Assembly: GCA_022376465.1 (NCBI GenBank)
Contig: JACDTU010000002.1
Coordinates: forward strand, 186,001 to 250,000
Source of the DNA: Cubamyces lactineus
Lineage: Eukaryota > Basidiomycota > Agaricomycetes > Polyporales > Polyporaceae
DNA: 64,000 nt
Reading direction: 5' to 3'
The position numbers were made by a program, and so were the translations under genes. A model generated the notes under the pieces. That model was given only the letters and a program-made list of their open reading frames with translations. It was not told where the DNA came from and searched no databases. This document shows, in pieces, positions 20,041 through 33,948 of this stretch. Positions within the stretch are counted from its first letter, which is position 1; every line of letters begins with the position of its first letter.

Positions 20041-23000
20041 TATCCTTCCCTTACGGGTGGGTTTGACGCTTCAATGAGGGAACACATCAGAGCAGTTCTC
20101 GAGAGCAACTACCTCAACGTCGCTACTAACCCACTTTGAAAGTCGAGAATGTGCATGACCATGTGCACCGGGCTCTGAGAATGGTTTTGTTCTCCCAAAT
20201 AGTACTTCTTCTGGACTAGGTCGACTTTGAAAGAACCTGTGGCAAGGCAACTAGCGGTGATTGCGGGGCCTGATAAAATAGATGTGTTCACTACTGTCGA
20301 GAGGTCTCGACGAATGCAGTCATACCTGTTGAAGGAACGAATGCAAATTATAACTTGATATTCTTCGCGAATTTGATCATACTCCAGCTTGGGTAAGTTG
20401 AAGTCGAGGGCAAGCGTTCCACCGCCAATGCGAGGTTTGTAAGTACGAAGCAGCATGCAGACGTCGAGCGTACATGCTGTAACCCGATGACATTAGCATG
20501 AGGTGCATCACATGTGGCTTGCGCTTGCGAGAGAGGGTAGCAAGAAAGCAAAACATACATGGGACATTCACTACACCCTGCTCATCCTTAATGGCCTTTG
20601 ACGTCACAGGATAGTTATAGCTTTGAGTTAAAGCACTGGAGTATCAGTTGGTCAGATGGGTTCATGGTTGTGAGCTGATCCTTGGCTGTGGGCTGAGATG
20701 ACGGTGGTGGTGAGTGTCCAATAGCATTTTGAGCAGTGGCCTTTATATCAATGGAACAGGGCAGCTACAGCGAGCTACCATAACTTCACAGTGCGTTTCT
20801 CAGTATCAATTCTTTGAGTGATCGACCAAGTGCTATGGAATGTTGCACCGTCGCTGGCATCTTCCATAGACATTTATGGCATTGGCGTAGCGTAACTTTC
20901 TACCACATAAGCGCCAATTAGCACCCATTGGGATGAGCTGGTAGTGATGCGTAGGCCTTTCGAGGCGATTGCGAACGTACTCCAAGTGAACCGGTGTGAA
21001 GTACTGGTGGCATTAACGTTGGATCTCTTTCGGCCGACGAAGTTAGCGGCGACGCCACAAATCACAATGTCAACCAGCACACAACTTACTTTGATACTGA
21101 CATTGAATGGCACCCGGCTGCTCTGCTAGCGGACATAGACTAAACTTCTTGTTTGTTCCATTTGGCAAGCATCGGTAGCTCACCTCTCAAGTAGGAAACC
21201 TGAAGTCCTCTGTGAGCCTCCAGTGGGCGCATCGTATGCGACTGTCAATAACATAATTGTGCGTGCTTCCCGGGCATGTTTAATGTGATAGCAAATGTTT
21301 GCAGCTGTGCGCCGCAAGCAGGTGAAGTGGAGGTATTGATCTGGAGTCACCCGCCGCCCAGAGTGCTTGGGACAATCAGGTGTGACAGTGTGATTGAATC
21401 AACGGATCTGTCACAATGGGCATTCTTTGGCATAAAACGCAACACAAAAGCATTACCAGTGGTTCCAGGTTTGTCTGCGGGATTGTTGTGCATTGATGTG
21501 CCTTCGGGCGTGGAGTCTTACGCCGCTGGCTGGAGGGTAGTCTGCTACGAAATCGAGGGGTCGTAGGGGAGGCTGAGGAATTGGCTTGCGGATCAGCGTG
21601 CCGAGTGATGGCCGATGTGCCGCTGTGGCTTCACAGGGCGCCAATATCCGTGCCCTCTCATCTTGTTCGCCTCTCGTCTCGCCTCTCGAATTCCACTAGT
21701 CCTCGCGATCTCATTGTCGCCCTCTCGACCACTGCGCATAACCTTCGTGAAGCATGCCGTTGTATTGTTATCATGACTTCATACCGTGATCGTAAATGGT
21801 CGGTGCGTAAATCGCGGAGATGTACTAATGCACGCTGGGGAGACCTGCTGTTCGTTAGATTCAATGCCACCAACCACACAAATGTATAGCAGAAGTGTTC
21901 TTTAAGTGCACGGCTGGTCCACTACAAGGCTCTTCCACGCCAGCTAGCTTCTGACTTTTGGCAGCTGCCGGTGACCCGTCTCTGAGATGGGAAACACCTG
22001 TGCTCTGAACCAGCCACTCACTCTATCCATACGGCATCCTCACACGCCTCTCTAAGGCACGGGATGTCTACCGGTGGCGCACAGGTCAATGGAAATGTGA
22101 TCCAACGCCGTTCAGGGTGAAGTATACAGCGACGTTCAAGACGTCGGACGCCTATCCGAATATGTCATGACCCCAAACCAGATAACTCTGTACGTATTCA
22201 GGACTTTCCGATGCATCTAGAGGGATGCTGAACTTAGCCAATAGTTATTGTACGGCTTATTATTGAAAGAGCACTGCTGCGCTTTTCTTGAACACATTGC
22301 AAGCTCAGGGGAAGCGGCAACTCGACTCGAACAACTTGCCGCATCGGTGGAAGCACTTGCAACGTTGAATCCATGCCTCGCGCAAGATATCTGACCTGAC
22401 CTGATCATCACTAAGACGTCTTTCCTACATGAGGGCGGATCCTGTGCTAGAACATGATCTCAGCTCTGACAGCGTCTGCACGTCAGAGCTACGATTACAG
22501 TTATGTCGCCCTGGACTACAAGCGCTCTCGGCACGGTAGCAGCCGCAATGCGAATAGTACCGATGGCTACACCACTTCCAAAGGTGAGCAAGGTGATATT
22601 CAGTTGCAAGCTGCTGCATAATCTGAAGTCGAACCGCGTGGTGGCTGTTTATGGCTCGGGCGACTCGAGCCTTGCCACCTTGGAAGTGCTGCTGATCCCG
22701 TCAACCCAGTCCTTACTCGAAGGACAATAGCTGTTTTTACGCCAACGCGTGAGGGCCGCGCACCAACTTGGGCCACTACCCTGAGGATGATTCTAAATAA
22801 CGATACCATTAGGTACTCCACTGACGTCCTTGGCGTGGTGTTGGAACAATGGGATCGGCCTGCCGGGTTTCTCATGGTCTCTCTTAAGGAATGCATAGCT
22901 AACATACTGGTATGCTACCAGCTAAAAGCAGTTGTGCCACATCGAAAGGCGCCTCGCCTAGAATGGACTTGAGGGTTCACCCCGGATGGGGGTGGCAGTT

Positions 23001-24419
23001 TGTCCATACAGATGCGTTCAATATGTCTCCCTGGTGCGAAGCGCGACCATCTTCGTACTCAGCCGATATACACAGGTCACGCTGTCGATGTGTGGTCCAT
23101 GAATCTGCTCAACTGTCTAGATCGGATATAGACGAGCCCAGATAGGTCGAGGCGACACGCCTCATGCCTCGCGGCCCGTCCTTCTTACGGTGCACGCTCC
23201 CCAGTGCAGACCCGTCCGGAGAAGGCGGCATTAGGTCTGTATTAACGCCACTGCCACGCACACAAGCTACCACAAATCATAACCCTATCGACTGTGGTGG
23301 ATCGCGCTACGTCCATGAGGCCATGGCGAAGCCATGGTGTAGGCCCACGTTCTGAGCATCTAGGTACGGCACCTCCCGCTCTCCACCCTCAAAGCCTCGA
23401 AGCTCAACGTGTTCGCCAGGATGAGCTACTTGCATGCCTAGGTCGTTTGTCCACTGACGCCGGGCTCAGGGTTCAACAAATGCTGAAACAAAGATACCGC
23501 GAAGATGGCTTGTTCGGCGACCCTAAGGGCTTGCGACTGATGAACCTTGGGTTGGAAGTAGACATTGTGCCTTTCAAGTTTTTCCAGGCCCCATTGTACA
23601 GGGAATGGGCGCTGCAACGAGGTGTTGGGGCTTACTATGCTCCGAAGTACCAGGTAGTAGGTACCTTGTGTCGTACGTAGCTGCCAAATAGCACCCCACG
23701 CGTGTACCTTAGGCTTCAATGGACTAGGCATGCCGCCCCAACGAAGCCAGACAGCTATCTCTGATACATGAGCATGTGGCGTGGATCCATCTTCGAAGGG
23801 TAGGGTGTGGTGGACCGTGGCACCTCGTTGGCCGTATTCAAACATTTCTACACCTGATATAGACAATCGCAGTGCCCAAGTAACACTGATGATACATCCT
23901 GTACACATTGTGGGCGGTCTGCCATACGTGGACGAGCAAATGTATCCATGGAGGGTACCGAACAATGAACCAAAAAAACACATTTGGTCACGGCCCCGTA
24001 TGTGCAACGACGTGCGCAACACATTCGTGAGTGAGGTGCGTGGATTCGAGGGTCCGGGGAGCTAGAGTGGATGTACTACTAGGGCGGATGGTCTTGGCAA
24101 GACGTGAACCGGCAAGTGATTCGTCTCTGCGGAACACACAGCGCGAGGGAACTGCACCCTCATGTTCACCCTGCTTGATCTCTTGGCTGTACTCGACAGC
24201 GGAAGCTTTTAGTTTTCGAGCAACACATGGACCCTACCCTACGGCGTATACTGTACCCAATCGTTCAGATCAGGCACCCACACCCTCGCTCTGTGGCGGA
24301 GTATGTAGTTGGCTAGTGGTGCCCTGAGCGCGATCTGATGGAATTTGTTGGGGCAGCTGGTTTCCGCTGAACAAACTCGGCGATCGAGAGCAGGACCCCT
24401 GACTATAGTAGGTGAACCT
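20041..24419. other. gene-poor stretch with no supported gene
   Basis: I see only short frames without splice support or family motifs. On the minus strand, a weak multi-exon candidate covers about 20109-20625 (ITASCLATGSFKVDL, RTYKPRIGGGTLALDF). Its SCLATG-VDL pattern faintly recalls cyanovirin-like domains. A plus frame at 21276-21566 and a minus frame at 23438-24022 look folded but match nothing I know. The stretch is probably intergenic or decayed mobile DNA. Confidence 0.4.
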
Positions 24420-25075
24420 GAATCCCTACGGCCAAATTTGGCCCAAAATGTCCGCGAAAAATCGGCCATTTTGGCCTCGAAATGTCCGGAAAAAATCTAG
24501 GTTCGGCCGCCTTCGGCGGCCATTTGTCCGGACATCCGATGTGGGTTCAAAATGGTACGAAAATGTCCGTACTTTGTAAAGTAGGTTGTGTTTTCGGCAT
24601 AAACGGTACAGAACGCGTAGGTTGGAACGTCTGGAATAGCTGGAAATGCATGCTGCAAAGAACCAGCTGTCGTAGCTAGTATGACCACCCAAACCTTCAA
24701 CGTTGTCAACACTTACCCTATATCTTGCTGTGGGCGCCTATTAAATGATGCTATGACGCCGTAATAAAATCTGGGATAGTCATCAATGCAAGTGGTACAA
24801 CTTCGACGTAGTGAATTAATCTAAGTAGGAACGATACTAAGTAGACTACATTATCTAAGAGTTGAGGCGCTCACATCCTTATAGCCTAGTGGTGGGTATG
24901 CGTGCCTCCAGTGGATTCAAAACATTTGTCCGGATATGTGGTATAGGTCCGACTACGCTTAAGACGATTTTGTCCGGCATTTTGCAGTGGGTTGGGGGTC
25001 AATTTCAGCCTGTTTTGTCCGGAAAAAATCTAGCTTGGCCCCCCTCCAGGGGACCGATTTTGTCCGGATTGTGAT
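24420..25075 (+). repeat. cluster of TTTGTCCGG motifs with two similar 50-bp blocks
   Basis: The word (A/T)TGTCCGG recurs at about 24484, 24525, 24927, 24969, 25015 and 25060. Blocks at about 24484-24535 and 25014-25066 share TGTCCGGAAAAAATCTAG, then a GC-rich hairpin-like core, then TTTGTCCGGA, in direct orientation. This resembles subterminal repeats of a small non-autonomous DNA transposon; no transposase is seen. Confidence 0.5.
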
Positions 25076-26512
25076 AGGGCTGGCCCTGCTATTGTCAGGG
25101 GTCCTTCGAGAGCACGGCGACGTTGATGACACGCGAGTACCACATCCTACGATTGCATAAACGCGCAGATGGCGTTACCTGTATCAATAACAAGGACTAC
25201 GTCCATGCGTAGCGGTAGATGACTGGAAGGGGCGGATGGTCTCATAGACCGCCGAGGCGATGGAAACGTTCGTCCCCGACTTTTGGCGAAAAGGTGTCCC
25301 CCATGGGCCGCGTGGTGAAGCAGACGATGCCATCTCATTATCCTTCACCCAAGCCCTTCCCGCTTTTTCCGCGACCTTCACTGAACCTATCTCGAGGGAA
25401 TTCCTCAAGGGTGGCCCGGTACAGGTCGAGGACGGCAATGGCCTGCAACAGCCGGTTACACGGTGCGCTGCTTCGAGCTTTGCTGGATATAAACGATTAA
25501 GGGGCAGATGATTACACCTTACACAAGTAACCCTGGCCTGGAGCTCATGGAACAGGTGTCAGGGCCGCAGAGGATAAAGCAGGAGTAGATACGTACGCTT
25601 CGTTGTCGAGAACTGGATCAGAGTGTTGTCACTGTACCGGAGCTGCCTAGCGGGGTGATAGTTCCGGGTTTTGTAAGCGAAATAGCACGACGACGAGTAG
25701 CATAGAAAGCAGAATAGGTATCCAATCCTTCAACAAGCCGCAGCGAAAAATCCGAGTCGATGTCAAAGTGAGAGTTTCTAAGCGCCTAAGGAGCGCTCAT
25801 GTTTTCGTCCTTGAATCGCGACACCTTCCAGCGCCTACCATAAGTCTACAACTTGGCTTCTCTCGACTTAAGGGTCACTTGTTATACGTAGCCATCGGCA
25901 CGGATGGGTGGTAAGAGGGGACGTATTGGAACGCCACCCCCACAGTACAAGAAGTATTAAATCATCTTCGAGCCAGTCGCAAGTTTGTCTCGAGGCAAGT
26001 ACTCGCTCTAGTTCATCTCACCGAGCCCAGTTCACCATCATGACTCTTGACCACCGCTAGCATTCAAGAAATAGCATGATATACACAAGACACAAGTTTC
26101 TATGGCATGAAAACAGCGAGATAGCTGTTATTCATTGGGATTCCTGTGAGTTCGACCTGAGATCGTAATCTGCTAGCGCTGCTCACAGCAATAGCCTCCC
26201 CTTCGAGGCAACTACTAGGAGGGGTCTATCCTCACTGTCAGGAGAGATTCCGGTTCTCTTCTGGTGCTGTTGAAGTAGAAGGACGGCATCAAGAAAAGCT
26301 GAACGATTGTGGCCACGACGGGGATCAGTCGCTGGCAAAGCGTGCGTGCCGCGGTGGCTATGCCACACAAAGCGACTACCCGCATTCATGATCACTGTGG
26401 CCAAGTCGTGCATTGTCGCTTGGAAGCAGACTCTTTGACCCAACATGGTTTATGATTGACATTGCAATGCATGAACCACTGCACGTACACCATCCACTTC
26501 TCGTTCGTGCCG
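25076..26512. other. intergenic, no supported gene
   Basis: No frame has splice support or motifs. A plus frame at 25219-25500 overlaps a similar-length minus frame and is probably chance. Confidence 0.4.
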
Positions 26513-28119
26513 ATGCAGTCTCCACTCCTGTCCCCCGTGCCCGTCATGAGTGTCACTGAGCTTGTTCAGGAGCCTGAGCCTGACGCCGATGTCCCTACTG
26601 CAGAATCAAACATCCCGAAGGTGAGTCGACTTGAAACGTACTGGCACCGCGATAGCGGGGTCGCTATGGCCACTCACGAGACTGCACCCTACAGCAGCCA
26701 CACAACCGATTGGCAACGAAACACACCAGTTGCCCGTGCAACATCGATCCTCGTTGTCAACTCGCGGTCGCCTTTCAGGAAGCCCGCGAGTACTGGGCAA
26801 GCCACCCTGACGATGTTGTGCGTAGCTTTCTTGCTACAAGTCGGACTTGAACTCATAGTGGTACTTCGTAGGCAAATGGTCCAAACGAGATCCACGAAGT
26901 AAGCCGTCTTAGGTCATCCATACCTACATATCTTTAGCTCATTCAATCGGTTTTCCAGTCCATAGAGAAGTGGCTCGTCGCCAAACGGATCTTAGAGGGT
27001 CCTCCGCAGATAACGCTGAAAGTGAGTTTCTCGCCCCGTCCAAACGTGTTTCATTCAGCCGAACGTAGGTCTAAGGATGAGACAGGAGACCTCACCTCTG
27101 GGGGCCCTCCCGAGCCAATCTCCCCTAGCAAGACTTCCGGTTCGTGGCTTACCCGACTCCGGTTCCGACGCTTAAGCCTTCCCTACCGCGCGTCGACGAC
27201 CGCCAAATCTTTCACCATGTCGTCCACCAACTTGCTACGGCGCCGCCACACGGACAGCGAGAGCGGCGCGAACGAGTCGTCGAGCAGCAGCAGCATGAGC
27301 GTTTTGCCGACATCACCGACGAAGAAGCTGTTCCGCAACGTTGCGCTCATCCTTACCCCAGGTCGTCACAAGGTGGATACTCAATACGATTTCATAGATC
27401 TTCCGGAGGTTAGACTGACTGACGTTTGCCGAGCGCCTCCAGAAAGCGACTCGGAGACGTGCCTATTCAGAGGCGTCCAACAGCAGCGCCTACGAGTCCC
27501 TCACGAGCTCCCGATCCTCAGGTGCTGAAGTCACACTTGACGTTGCTGAAGTATTGGGTACCGTATCCACGTCGGTGCGTCATTTGTGAGAGCAATCTGA
27601 GCAAAGCCGCTGAGTAGATCATAGGCGGGAAGCATCTACGAGGACGCCATCGAATGCCGAGTCTCTCCTGTACCCCCGTTAAAGCCGAATGCGTTGTGCC
27701 CCGCCAATCCTCGCGCTTCCATTCCATCTGGATCTGAAGAGCAGGTCAGTATAGGGTTCTATACATTACTCCTCACCACTCATACTCGGCACTCTTTCTC
27801 CTAGGAGGCTGAAGTTCCCGTTGATCCAGCATACGCAGCGTTGATGCCTATCCTATACGAGCTAGAGGCCATGCACGAACTCCCGAGATGCAAAGCTGTC
27901 GCGGCCGAGCACAACGACGAAGACTACATGCAGTTCTGGGAGACGTTCTCGCAATTGTCCGCGAAGGAGATCCTCTCTGCGGTGTACGCTATACGTGCAG
28001 GGGTTCTGGACGCGCCGATCTCGTGCGATGGGGGTGCGGCGAGCACTGGCGCTGTCGTCCTGTGCGCGTTTTGGGGCTTCTCGGCGTCCGTGATCGCCCT
28101 TTATTTGTACTTCTTTTAG
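26513..28119 (+). CDS. unknown protein with C-terminal membrane anchor
   Basis: Seven exons (26513-26620, 26695-26817, 26872-26898, 26959-27372, 27443-27574, 27625-27744, 27805-28119) join with every intron in phase 0, giving 412 residues. The region near residues 37-100 has CPCNIDPRCQLAVAFQEA and SIEKWLVAKRILEGPPQ. The middle is Ser/Arg-rich and probably disordered (SSSSSSMSVLPTSPTKK). The C-terminal domain (ALMPILYELEAMHELPRC, DYMQFWETFSQLSAKEIL) is helical, and the last 25 residues form one hydrophobic helix, suggesting a tail-anchored protein facing the cytosol. I do not recognise the family. Exons were inferred by eye; the 27-bp exon 3 is the least certain. Confidence 0.55.
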
Positions 28120-28458
28120 CTTGAGAGCTGTTGCACTACTACAAGGATTGGTTAGATCGACGTCCTGTCGAATCGTAGTGCATATAGCACTGTTAACTGA
28201 TAGCACAAGCAGGTTGATTGTCCATCCATCCACCATCCACAAGATACACACAACAGAATCAATAAGGTCAACAGGGTCCAAGTCGGTCGTCAACACTAGT
28301 AGTACACGTGCAGAACATCGCCTGGCAAGGCGTCCGCGCACTGCGCAGCCGCTCAAGCACGCGGCTTCTCGACAGTCACCCAGCTGTCCCTCTTGGGTTG
28401 CATCCTACAGCATCAAGAAAAATCCAGTTAGACGGGGTCGCACGGGCCAAGTACGCAC
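28120..28458. other. shared 3' region of convergent genes
   Basis: These 339 bp separate the stops of the tail-anchored gene and the alpha-mannosidase gene. No further gene is seen. Confidence 0.5.
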
Positions 28459-31400
28459 TCAAACACACCCAGGCTTGCCCAGGACGAGCTTCACGGTCTT
28501 CACCTCGAACCCGTGGAACTTGAGCTTCACCGCCAAGGACGTGTCCTCGGTCTGGTACACGTTCAGCTCCTCGAGCTCGTCCTCGAGCAGGTTCGTAACG
28601 ACCGCCTTCGCAACGGGGATGTGGCTCGCAATCTTGAGTTGCACCTGCGCGTGACCGCCGTATGCCTCGTAGAGACGGAGCACGACCGTGGGCGCGGCGG
28701 CGTCGTGTGTGGTGAAATCGTCGTTCAGACCGCGCTTGACGGTCTCTAGGAAGACATTGTGAGCGCCTTCGATGCTAAAGCCGGGCTTGGCCTTCAACAA
28801 CGGGGCCTCAGCGGTTTCCTCGAGCAAGCGGACTGTTCATGGTGATCAGAGATATGAACAGAGCTGACTACGGGGCTCTTTACATACCGTGAAGCGCAGA
28901 GTTGAAGAGGATGCCGGCAATCGGAACATCCGACTCCAAGAAATGACCCTGATGAGGCAACACGGCCCAAGAGAACTCGTGCTTCCCTGAACGGGAGAGC
29001 TCGAGTGCGTAGTCACACACAGTACAAATCTAACACTGACCTTGGTCTTGCTCGGCATCAGGAGCGGTCGCAGCGCGGAGCAGCGAGATACGTAGGACGT
29101 TCCCACGGCACGAGAAGCCATACTTGGACTCGGAAAGGATAGCAACACCATATCCGAACTCGCTCAAGTCCGCGTACTGCGACGATACAATAAACACGAT
29201 GTAAGCGTTCCGCCGTACTAGAGCCTGAAGCCGTTCAGATAGACGCACCTTGTGGCCGCAGACTTCGAACTTCGCAATGTCCCACGTCGTGTTCTTGTGC
29301 GTAGGCCGTTGGACATGGCCGAACTGGGTCTCGTACGTGGCGTTGTCATTACGAATGTTGAGCGGGAGCTCGACTGCATCCTCTCAACATCAGAGCAAGA
29401 CCGCCTTCAAAGAAAACGCACTCACACTTGAGGAACTCATGCCGCTGGTGCCAGTCGACCTGTGCGTCGAAGCGGAAGAAGGAACGCGAGCCCTTCTTCA
29501 AAGAAGCTGCCAAACAGTCTGCATTCGCTCACAAGGGCATGATACTCTGCTCTCACCTGGAATCGCGTCCAACGAGATCTTCCCAGCGATGATGAGTATG
29601 GACATAAGAGTAGCTCATAAAAGCACGCTTACCAAGACGTTGATAGTGCTCTGTCCATACTTGACCTCGGCTTTGAGCGAGGCACGAAGCGGGCCCTCGG
29701 CAGCCACCGAAACCTTCGCGAACTGGAGCTTCTTGGCCTTCTCCAGGTGGTGGACCTCGACGTCTGTGCATTCCAGTCAGCGTGTCGTGCCCACGCCGTA
29801 TCGCGCTCGCTATATATAATATATGCTCGCTCGGAAGGGGCATCTGGCACTTACCCCATGCGTCCCAGTAGTTCGGCCTGTCGTCGAAGATCACCAAGCC
29901 TCCCGTCTCGCCCTCAGGGATAAGCTCACGGCTATCAAAGGCAAGTGAGTGAGGGTCCCCGAGCCCGAGGCATGCAAATCTTGTGGACGTACTCGAGAGC
30001 GACGTCATAGAGGCTCGTGATGCGCCCTCCGGCGATTGTCATCTGAACCGCCGAGTTCTTGAGTACGAAGTGGTCCTCTCCCACACGAGCGACTAGGAAG
30101 CAATGAGCACCTCCCCCTTGACTCATAAGAAAAACGTTGCTTACCAGAAACCGGCTTGCAGTCGGCGTACATTCCCGTGCCAAACGCGACCCCGCCTCCG
30201 GCAGTGCAGCCCATCAAGGCAAGGCCGACGGTGCCATCTTTGGAAGCTTGGACAACCTGGGAGCGCAACCTAGAGGCCGAACCGACGAGCGGCACCTCGA
30301 CGATGTCGCGGCGCGGGAAGAAGGTCGTGTTGAAGCCCACGAGGATCCCCGACTTCTTGGTCTTGATCTTCGGGTCAGCGAGGGAGGTGGAGGGTGGGAA
30401 GATCGCCTTGAAGGCTTCCTCAATCAAGGTCTCTCCTTCCTTGCGGACCTCCGCGTACAGCTTCTCGGCATCATCGTACACCATAGCGCTATGGAAAAAT
30501 CAATCGTGTGATACTAAAAGTATAGGGGTCGGACTCACATTGCGGATCCCGGAAGTACTATTTCAGCACGAGCTTGTCAGTAGGTGTTCCGGTCTCGAGC
30601 TCAATCGACACATACCATCGTGGACTTCAGTCGGACAAGCACGTTTCAGCACACACATTCTACAACCCAACACAAACAACTCACATTGGTTGAGGAGCAC
30701 TTTCTCCCAGCAGTCGTTGATCCTCTCGTTCGGATAGACGTAGTCCGACTTGTGGTACTTGTACAAGCTCGCGAACGTGGCGAGAACCTGTTTTCAAGGG
30801 CCGACCGCGGGTGCAATGAGCGCCCCGCCGAGGACGGATTATTGGAGAGACGCACCTCAACGTCGCGAAGCAAGATTTCGGACTTTCTGTTGCCCTTCTT
30901 GATCGAGCCTAGTAGGTAGGTGGCGTCAAGATTCACCTCAACATCGCACGAATCTCGCCTGCGCGATCGAGTTCACTCACCGTGGGATGTGTACGTCCCG
31001 CGATGGAACTGACAGCGCAAGAAAAACGGTCAAGATGATGTCAATAACTGTCGAGAAGCCGACATACCTCGAGATACAGCTCGCCGCTCCTGCGTACAGA
31101 GGCACGTCAAAATGAGCCGTGTTCACACGTGTGAGCTCGAGTTGAAGCGGAACCCACCAGTTCGGGAGCTCCGTGCCCGCGGCCGAATCCTTGGCGATCA
31201 CATCGAAGAAATCATCTACGGAGTGGCCCATGTTCACGGGAGGGATGTCCCGAGAGCGATTACCCGTCGCCCGGATGCGTCGGAGCTAGAACCAAAGTCA
31301 AACCACGATCGAGCTCGCCGATCCCCCGATGATGCACTTACGTTTTCCAACATCTTCGGGAGCGGGCCTCCTCCGCCATCTCCGTTGCCGAAGACGAGCA

Positions 31401-33458
31401 GGGAGATATCAGAGGATTCCAGGTTCTGTATGCCTATAGTCAGTATCTGAAACGAAACGTGGAGATCTGTACTGCCCCCAAACCTTGTGATTGGTGAGTC
31501 CCTTGTTCACATCTCCGACAGTAGCTTGGGCGGTGTACGTGTCTTCGCAAGTCAAATCAGAAGCAGCCCGGGATCTGTAGCTTGTTCGATAGGGACGTAC
31601 CGACGGGCGTCATATGGCACAGAACCTGTGTTCCATCGATGCCAACCCAGTTGAAGGTGGAGTGAGGGAAGACGTTTCTGCAGATCGATCTCAGATGTGT
31701 CCAAACCCTCTCAGCAAATGGGCGGCTTACATGTTGTTCCTGGTGGGTGATGCGGTGTCAACAACGTACACATGCGCCCACACATAGTCACGGAAGGGAG
31801 GTACGATTCACGGGGTACTCACCAGGATAGCTTCTGAGTGAAGAAGTAATCCATGTCCGCGAGGCGAATGAGCTGAGGCAAGGCCCCGGTCAAGCCGAAT
31901 GAGTCGGGAAGCCAAGCAGTCTTGCAACGGATCCCGAAGCGCGACTCAAAGTAGCGCTGTCCAAAGATGAATTGCCGAGCAAGCGCTTCTCCCGAAGGCA
32001 TGTTCGAATCATTCTCGACCCAAGATCCACCGACGGGGTGGAACTTGCCCTCGAGGATCTTCTCTTTGACGCGCTCAAAGAGTGGAGGGTACAGCTGCGA
32101 TCTCGTTCAGCCGCTACGCTGCAATCCGGGGATGTGAGAACACAGACCTGCTCAAGCCACTTGTACTGTTGCGCTTGGCTACAGGTGAATCGGTGTTCAG
32201 GATAGCGATCCATCAGGTCTACTTGCGTCGACCAAGAACGAGCCACTTTCTGCTGTGTTACTCGGTAAGGCCAGAGCCTATCGCGAACCAACGTTATGGC
32301 ATGACCCTCATTGACTTCGAGCCCAGTACTAACCAAGCAGTGTCAATGTGGCAGTGGCCAATCCCCCATATTTGCGCCTTCTCAGGGCCTTCTTCATAGA
32401 TGCTGTCGCTCTTCTCATGCCAGCCCTCGCCAAAAACTTCTTCCGCGACCTTGCGGGCATGGGTGATGCTTGACGGATCGCCCTTCTCGAACACATTCAT
32501 GATCGCGTTCGCCGTTTTCAACGCCTTGTTTTGCAGCGACGTGTTTCCGGGCAGGGAGTCGGTCAACTCGCGCAGGGTCTGGAAGTCCCACATGAGGTGC
32601 CACGCTTCCATGTTGGGCACGACAAGGTCGGCAGATGCTAGTTGGAAGTACCTGTTCATCTGAAACGGGCGTGAGTACCTCTAATAGTCAGGGCATACAG
32701 CATTGTACATACATCCGGAGGCGCGATAGTGTCCCCGTTCCATGGGACGCCGAACATGCCGTTGCAGCTGGACTCGATCACGAGCTCGTACTTGCCCGCC
32801 TTGATAGCGCTGCGGGGGATGATATGTTCGACTCGCCTGTCGCCGCCGTAGCCGCCAGTTATACCTTGGAGCGGCGTGCCGTCCTTGGTAAAGATCATGG
32901 CCTCACAGCCAGGATCAAACTCAACTGCGATCACATTAATATTACATTAATATTATAGCATATACGACTGTGGGGAAGGGCCTACATTGCACGCGCTCGT
33001 ACTGCTCCCAGTAGGCCGGGATGGTAAGAGAGACCTTCCACCAGTGGTTGGTCTGAAGAGAATCAGTACTATGTTCATCGAATGCATACAAGCATTCATA
33101 CCCCTATGAGCACGTTAGCGAGACAGAACGAGCAAAATCCATCTCGATACTCACAAGACGGTCCAAACGACTCTCCCTTCTTCGCCGGTCTGAACTTCTG
33201 CTTCATGGCCTCCTCGAAGCTCGGCTTCGTCAGCCCCGGCGCGCTCCACACCTCCAGCTCAATATTCTCCTGGTTATCGATCCTGTGCGTGTACAAGACA
33301 GACGAGAGGTTGACGTCGGAGAAGTGCCCGCCGTTGAACGTCCCGAGACGGTCCTTGGTGAGATGCTTGATCCACTTCGCGCCGGGCCCGTAGTTCATCT
33401 TTGGGTATTCGTCGGACTCGGCCGCGGGGCCGTGCGAGTGACAGTGTGCGTGCGCCAT
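28459..33458 (-). CDS. AMS1: alpha-mannosidase, GH38, Ams1-like
   Basis: The product trims alpha-linked mannose from free oligosaccharides; the yeast homologue Ams1 is taken from the cytosol into the vacuole. About 15 exons cover 5 kb. Markers in order are [13 protein letters not shown] and GPGAKW near the N-terminus, [14 protein letters not shown], the zinc-site motif [44 protein letters not shown], the nucleophile region [18 protein letters not shown] (its Asp), [15 protein letters not shown], and the C-terminal beta-rich part ([30 protein letters not shown]-like ending). No signal peptide is seen, as expected for Ams1. ATG 33458 was chosen because [10 protein letters not shown] leads into the conserved start; a Met about 20 residues on is possible. 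The first splice junction does not resolve in phase by eye. Confidence 0.9.
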
Positions 33459-33948
33459 CCTTGGGCTTGTACACCGTCGCGGGAGATGGCGGTGGGTGTT
33501 AGGAAAGGTTGCGAGCGCGGGGCAGCCGACCTGACAGGCGCACGTTCCCCGCAACCAACGATAGACGCTGTGGGGAATCGGGCCGGGCCTCCGTGTTTGT
33601 GAACGAAGCGCCCGACTGCCGGCTGCCCGCGAACGCCCAAAACTAAGTTCAACTTGGTGATTGTGTTAAGTCGAGAGACAAACGCATGGCGGTCGCAACA
33701 CGGGCCGTATAGACGGTCTAAGTGATCATCATGTATAAACCAAGGCGTAGACAGCAGATCAGAGCATCCAGTCCGTATATACTACAGTACCACCACACAC
33801 TTATATACTACTACTCGTCATCATCATCATACAACAGGCAGTAAACAAACCCGTAAGGGGCTGCCGTCCAATCATGGCTATGCAGCGTATAGTCTCATAG
33901 TTTGCAGTAGGACAGCTCTATGAGAGTTGAGGGAGACAAGAGAGCGGT
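33459..33948. other. promoter region of the alpha-mannosidase gene
   Basis: About 490 bp between the mannosidase start and the stop of the upstream Iml2-like gene, both on the minus strand. It is AT-rich near 33720-33840 with repeated TATATACTAC and CATCATCATCAT words; no gene. Confidence 0.5.

Noticed and set aside
20109..20640. Weak cyanovirin-like multi-exon candidate on the minus strand
   Set aside because: Only one short SCLATG-like motif fits and the exons do not join convincingly to an ATG.
23294..24022. Overlapping frames on both strands (128 and 194 codons)
   Set aside because: Neither has splice context, a known motif or a convincing start.
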